Shown: piece after piece, positions 26,014 through 28,633 of the stretch | How positions within the stretch are numbered: position 1 is the stretch's first letter | Layout of the letters: every line of letters starts with the position of its first letter | Assembly (NCBI GenBank): GCA_902464405.1 | Contig: CABQJD010000014.1 | Location: 1-28,633, forward strand | Reading direction: 5' to 3' | DNA: 28,633 nucleotides | From: an uncultured Actinomycetaceae bacterium | GTDB lineage: Bacteria > Actinomycetota > Actinomycetes > Actinomycetales > Actinomycetaceae | Program-made: the position numbers and the translations under genes | The notes under the pieces: generated by a model | What the model was told of the DNA's origin: nothing | Seen by the model: only the letters and a program-made list of their open reading frames with translations | Database searches by the model: none

Positions 26014-26283
26014 ATGGTGCATAAAAATACTATCTGCGAATATAGTGCCATCTGTATCGGAGCCGCTGCAATACTTTGTTCTGCAAGGCTTGCTTGCAAC
26101 GTGCTTTCACGTGCTGATGACGTACTGTTTATATTGCCGTTGATGATTATTGGTGTAGTAGGATACATCTCCTATGTGTCTAGATGTGAAACGAAATATA
26201 AATGTCTACCTATGGCATCTTCTGCCATTATTATTGGGCTATTTTTACGTTTCATGTTTGGCTTGCCAGCGGTTTTTCAATAG
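26014..26283 (+). CDS. small three-segment membrane protein, candidate immunity partner
   Basis: Not recognised. This 89-residue protein has about three hydrophobic segments (near residues 9-29, 38-56 and 68-86) with basic loops, and four to five cysteines. The ATG at 26014 is chosen because GAGG at 26001-26004 is spaced nine bases from it; the ATG at 26005 abuts that site. It starts 12 bases after the stop of the secreted protein gene and must share its transcript. Many bacteriocin immunity proteins are small membrane proteins encoded like this, which is the only basis for the suggested role. Confidence 0.55.
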   Translation: MVHKNTICEYSAICIGAAAILCSARLACNVLSRADDVLFILPLMIIGVVGYISYVSRCETKYKCLPMASSAIIIGLFLRFMFGLPAVFQ

Positions 26284-26311
26284 TTCTTACATACCCAGCA
26301 GATAAAAATAA

Positions 26312-26357
26312 ATACATGATGGTGGGCATCTTTTGGTAGGTACCTGTCATCATGTAT
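26312..26357. repeat. inverted repeat downstream of the small membrane protein gene
   Basis: ATACATGATG at 26312-26321 and CATCATGTAT at 26348-26357 are perfect 10-base complements separated by 26 bases. It lies 29 bases after the membrane protein stop and could end that transcript, but no T-run follows. It coincides with the boundary of the decayed response-regulator sequence on the other strand. Confidence 0.35.
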
Positions 26358-26620
26358 AGCTTAAATTGAAGACTACTATTGCAACAGTGCGTAATAGAAC
26401 GAAAGGATTTATAAACTTTCTCAAAATTACGAAGCACACGTAGGCATATCTACATCTAGTAACGCTACATCTACATTTTGCTTTGCCAGCACGTGCAGTG
26501 CTTCACTTCCGTTTTCGTAGTAGCAACTATGGTGAGTTTGTTTTGCAAGTTCAACAGATGGCAAGACCTTCACGAATAATCTGATCGTCACAGCAAGCAA
26601 AATTTTAATATTTCATTCAT
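26345..26620 (-). pseudogene. remnant of a NarL-type response regulator
   Basis: The minus-strand ATG at 26620 begins MNEI. A one-base change of frame then gives KILLAV. Further frames give DDQIIREGLA, LQNKLTIVATT, and ENGSEALHVLAKQNVDVALL with DVDMPT. In order these match the receiver domain of NarL-type regulators: the acidic pair, 'REGL..LL', 'nG.eAl..l' and the phospho-acceptor Asp in 'vaLLDvdMP'. At least three frameshifts separate the pieces. Beyond DMP a frame containing RTVAIVVFNL may be the next strand, to about 26345; no output domain is seen. The ATG overlaps the stop of the kinase remnant (ATGA), as in a coupled two-component operon. It cannot make a functional protein. Confidence 0.7.
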
Positions 26621-27029
26621 AGATTTTCCTTCACCGAGAGTTTTTGCGTAGGGATGGCAGCGTTAATAATCCATTGCGTGCCAGTGGAAACAAATTTCAT
26701 TCGTCCGCATCACTCTCAATTCGCGATTACATATTCATCAAGCCATATTCACCCGTAAGCACGTAATCTTTTACTTGACATATCGCACCACCTCGCACCT
26801 CACACAGATCCCCCATAAGCGCATACTCTGTTGGTTCGCTACCAATCTGATTGCTCATCATCAACGCCACTTCAGAATCTTCACCATCAATATACAGTTT
26901 TATATCCGCGCCAGATTGCCCGTATTTCAGCCTATTCGTTGCCGTTTCACAAACAAACAAGCCGGAAGTGAGCAAAGTTTCACGAGAAAGAAGCTGATCT
27001 ATATTCGCTACTATATCGGCATTCAGCAC
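26617..27029 (-). pseudogene. remnant of a NarX/DesK-type sensor histidine kinase, C-terminal ATPase domain
   Basis: A 100-codon frame (27029 to 26727, GTG start) contains LLTSGLFVCETATNRLKYGQ, resembling the N-box 'l..i..Ea.tNalkHg', then SGADIKLYIDG and, at its end, EYGLMNM, resembling the 'GhGL.nMr.Rv' G-box. After the TAA the homologous ending continues in two other frames: ELRVMRTNE, and then INAAIPTQKLSVKENL with TGA at 26617-26619. The sensor and phospho-acceptor His domains are missing. The GTG overlaps the last codons of the transporter gene. I infer that the 5' part was lost by deletion and the rest is decaying. The 100-residue ORF alone might be annotated as a hypothetical protein. 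Confidence 0.68.
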
Positions 27030-27810
27030 GATACTGTATGCTCTGCCTTACCAATAACGTAATAGACGGCACCCACAAATACAGCACCACCAACGAGATT
27101 TCCTGAGCCCACAAAAGTAAGATTTTTAAGAATCCCGTATGCACTCGCTTCGGGAATCTGTAAAAACACTCCAAGAGCGAGAGTAGTCATATTAGCCACA
27201 ACATGCTCGAAACCGCTCGCCACAAACGCACACATACACCACGCCATAAGTATCATTTTTGCCACAGCATTTTCAGTGCGGCTTTGGCTCCAGATCGCCA
27301 AACACACGAGCACATTACACATAACGCCACGCAAGAAAAGCGCCAGCGCAGGCTTATGAGTTTTAGCAGCTACCAGCCCAGCAAGCATCCGCCCCGGATC
27401 ACCTGAAAGATCCAGCACCCCCGATCCAGCCACAATTCCTGCCACAATAATTGAACCTATGAGATTTCCCAACAAATTAACGCCAATACGCGCACTGCAG
27501 TGCACCACGATATCCGCTTCGCCTTTGCCGCTTGCGGAAGCGCCATCATCGCAGAAGTAGCGAGCTCTCCTCCCGCAAAAATAACGAGAATCAAACCAAT
27601 ACCGAACACTCCCCCACTGATTAACGAGGTGGCATTGGCACCTGCAGCCCAAAAAGGCCCTGCCGCCGCAAACATGAGCACATCAGCGATACCAATAAAA
27701 GCACCACCCAACATTGTGGCAAGCGCAAAAGCACTACGCGTGCAGTAGCCATAGGCTTTGTGGTAGCCCGATTCAATCTGGGCATTAAGATTTTGAGAAA
27801 GAGACAGCAT
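27023..27810 (-). pseudogene. formate/nitrite transporter-family gene with a frameshift
   Basis: Two overlapping frames together give a complete FNT-family channel of about 262 residues. The first (ATG at 27810) reads MLSLSQNLNAQIESGYHKAY and continues to LVIFAGGELATSAMMALPQ. The second picks up near 27520-27550 with DIVVHCSARIGVNLLGNLIG and runs through SGFEHVVANMTTLALG and VGSGNLVGGAVFVGAVYYV to the stop at 27023. One missing base near 27520-27550 explains the split. Family members export or import formate or nitrite as pentamers with six membrane helices. With pta-ackA in the same genome, formate is a plausible cargo, but no adjacent formate enzyme is seen. A sequencing error is possible; the neighbouring kinase and regulator remnants favour true decay. 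Confidence 0.8.
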
Positions 27811-27818
27811 ATTTACTT

Positions 27819-28373
27819 CTACGCTCCTGCAATATGTGGATTTGAAACAGGCGGCAAAGTGCTCCACGGAAAGTCGATCCATTTATCGGTGCTTTTCCAC
27901 ACATAATCTGGCTTAATCAGTGAGCGACTCTTATGGAAAATCGTCACACATCGGGCTTGCGCTACTCGCACAGGCATACCACCATCTGGCTGGGCGATCC
28001 CCATTTCGCATATCATATTCATCACGAGCTGGAGAGTTTTGCCAGAGTCGGCAACGTCATCAACCACAAGCACTTTCTTACCTTCCAGCACTTTTGTATC
28101 CATGAGCGGAGGAATCAGCACTGGCGCCTCAAGAGTCTTGGCAATATCCGTATAAAATTCCACATTCATCGTGCCAATTGCTTTCACCCCGAGAGCATAG
28201 GAAATCGCTCCTGCAGGAAGCAAACCTCCGCGTGCAATTGCCACAACCAGATCAGGCATCCAGCCTGAATCGTAAATTTCTTGGGCAAGTGCGCGCGTAG
28301 CATCACCAAAACCTTGCCACGTGAGTACTTCACGCTCAGGCGTATCGAGAATTTGCTCGTCATTCATGCTCAT
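27819..28373 (-). CDS. purine-type phosphoribosyltransferase (xanthine/hypoxanthine-guanine-like)
   Basis: It probably joins a purine base to PRPP for salvage. The PRPP-binding loop VLVVDDVADSGKT (101-113) is canonical, and AIARGGLLPAG near 45 is the upstream loop. WIDFPWST toward the C-terminus resembles the W-x-x-F-PW element of Gpt-like enzymes. The length of 184 residues fits. The minus-strand ATG at 28373 starts MSMNDEQILD; a second ATG six bases in is equally possible, and no clear ribosome site is seen. The gene is intact although its downstream neighbours are not. The substrate base is uncertain. Confidence 0.85.
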   Translation of the reverse strand: MSMNDEQILDTPEREVLTWQGFGDATRALAQEIYDSGWMPDLVVAIARGGLLPAGAISYALGVKAIGTMNVEFYTDIAKTLEAPVLIPPLMDTKVLEGKKVLVVDDVADSGKTLQLVMNMICEMGIAQPDGGMPVRVAQARCVTIFHKSRSLIKPDYVWKSTDKWIDFPWSTLPPVSNPHIAGA

Positions 28374-28480
28374 ATATTAGCGCACATACAAGGCGTTACC
28401 ACGAACGCTGGCAAATTAGCTTATACAAGAAGCAAACATGCCCCTTCTTCGATGTCGCACATTATTACCACTGTTTAAAA

Positions 28481-28488
28481 GGAGAGGA
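28481..28488 (+). promoter_or_regulatory. orphan ribosome binding site next to the insertion element
   Basis: AGGAGAGG on the plus strand is preceded by AT-rich DNA but has no usable gene after it: the only nearby ATG (28503) is followed by CAC TGA, where the element begins. It may be the start of a plus-strand gene interrupted by the insertion. Confidence 0.3.
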
Positions 28489-28504
28489 AACGACATTTCT
28501 TGAA

Positions 28505-28633
28505 TGCACTGAACCCCGAAAGATGGACGGTTATTTGTTCAGTTTTAGGGTTAGGAGTGTTGTGCGTTTTGATAGTTCGTTGTCGGCTGGAGTACGCTAT
28601 CCGAGCGCTTCGTGTAGGCGCTCATTCTTCCAC
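28505..28633 (-). mobile_element. partial IS3-family-like insertion sequence, right end
   Basis: TGCACTGAACCCCGAAAGAT at 28505-28524, followed by GGACGG, has the look of an IS3-family terminal repeat (TG...CTGA.CCCC.AAAG.TGGAC). The transposase frame on the minus strand ends one base inside it, at 28531. The element continues beyond the right edge, so the other end, target duplication and group cannot be read. It lies about 130 bases from the phosphoribosyltransferase start. Confidence 0.7.
28531..28633 (-). pseudogene. C-terminal end of an IS3-like transposase with an in-frame amber codon
   Basis: From the right edge the minus strand reads WKNERLHEALG, TAG at 28597-28599, then RTPADNELSKRTT and on to TAA at 28531-28533. 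The family ending is '(Y)N.eRlHeALGYrTPa', so TAG replaces a Tyr codon. The protein would lose about 21 residues after the catalytic core; whether it still works is unknown, and the rest lies outside the window. Confidence 0.65.

Noticed and set aside
27500..27560. Programmed frameshift in the FNT gene
   Set aside because: No slippery heptamer followed by a stem is evident, the family is not known for frameshifting, and the adjacent genes are decayed too.

Overview
The window reads as a stretch of chromosome from a mid-GC member of the Actinomycetota, with a foreign island on its left edge. GC looks close to 50% in the core genes, judged by eye. The actinobacterial placement rests on the style of the RluA-like pseudouridine synthase, the two-domain Pta, the BMP-type nucleoside transporter and two apparently leaderless genes. 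An Actinomycetaceae-like host is my best guess, unconfirmed.

Region 1 (1-1640) is a mosaic. GC-rich DNA at 1-850 carries two unrecognised proteins. It is joined near 855 to an AT-richer, decayed 3' fragment of a Type I/BcgI-like specificity subunit, which has a nonsense codon and at least one frameshift. A small membrane-anchored protein with four cysteines follows. Region 2 (1718-5429) is an AT-rich, apparently intact restriction-modification operon. It encodes a small helix-turn-helix protein, a C5-cytosine methyltransferase, a DUF3883-type PD-(D/E)XK nuclease and a second C5-cytosine methyltransferase. The operon ends 65 bp from the 3' end of guaA, a known integration site for genomic islands.

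Region 3 (5495-11684) holds core genes: guaA, a pseudouridine synthase, and the acetate pair pta-ackA. A strong hairpin at 11828-11864 separates ackA from region 4. Region 4 (11894-19949, minus strand) is a nucleoside salvage cluster. It comprises a BMP lipoprotein, a two-domain ATPase, two permeases, cytidine deaminase, pyrimidine-nucleoside phosphorylase and deoxyribose-phosphate aldolase. Imported nucleosides would be deaminated, phosphorolysed and cleaved to acetaldehyde plus glyceraldehyde-3-phosphate. No phosphopentomutase is in the window. A 38-bp perfect palindrome lies between the lipoprotein gene and the rest of the operon.

Region 5 (20073-24918, minus strand) holds a YihY/BrkB membrane protein, exonuclease III, folD and glyA. 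Region 6 (24919-26283) is accessory. It encodes a Sec-exported, Lys-rich helical protein with a hydrophobic tail, followed closely by a small membrane protein, which is a bacteriocin/immunity-like layout. Two related palindromes lie upstream. Region 7 (about 26345-28633) is eroding: a NarL-type two-component system reduced to frameshifted remnants, a formate/nitrite transporter gene split by a frameshift, an intact phosphoribosyltransferase, and the end of an IS3-like element whose transposase has an in-frame stop. No tRNA, rRNA or CRISPR array was seen.
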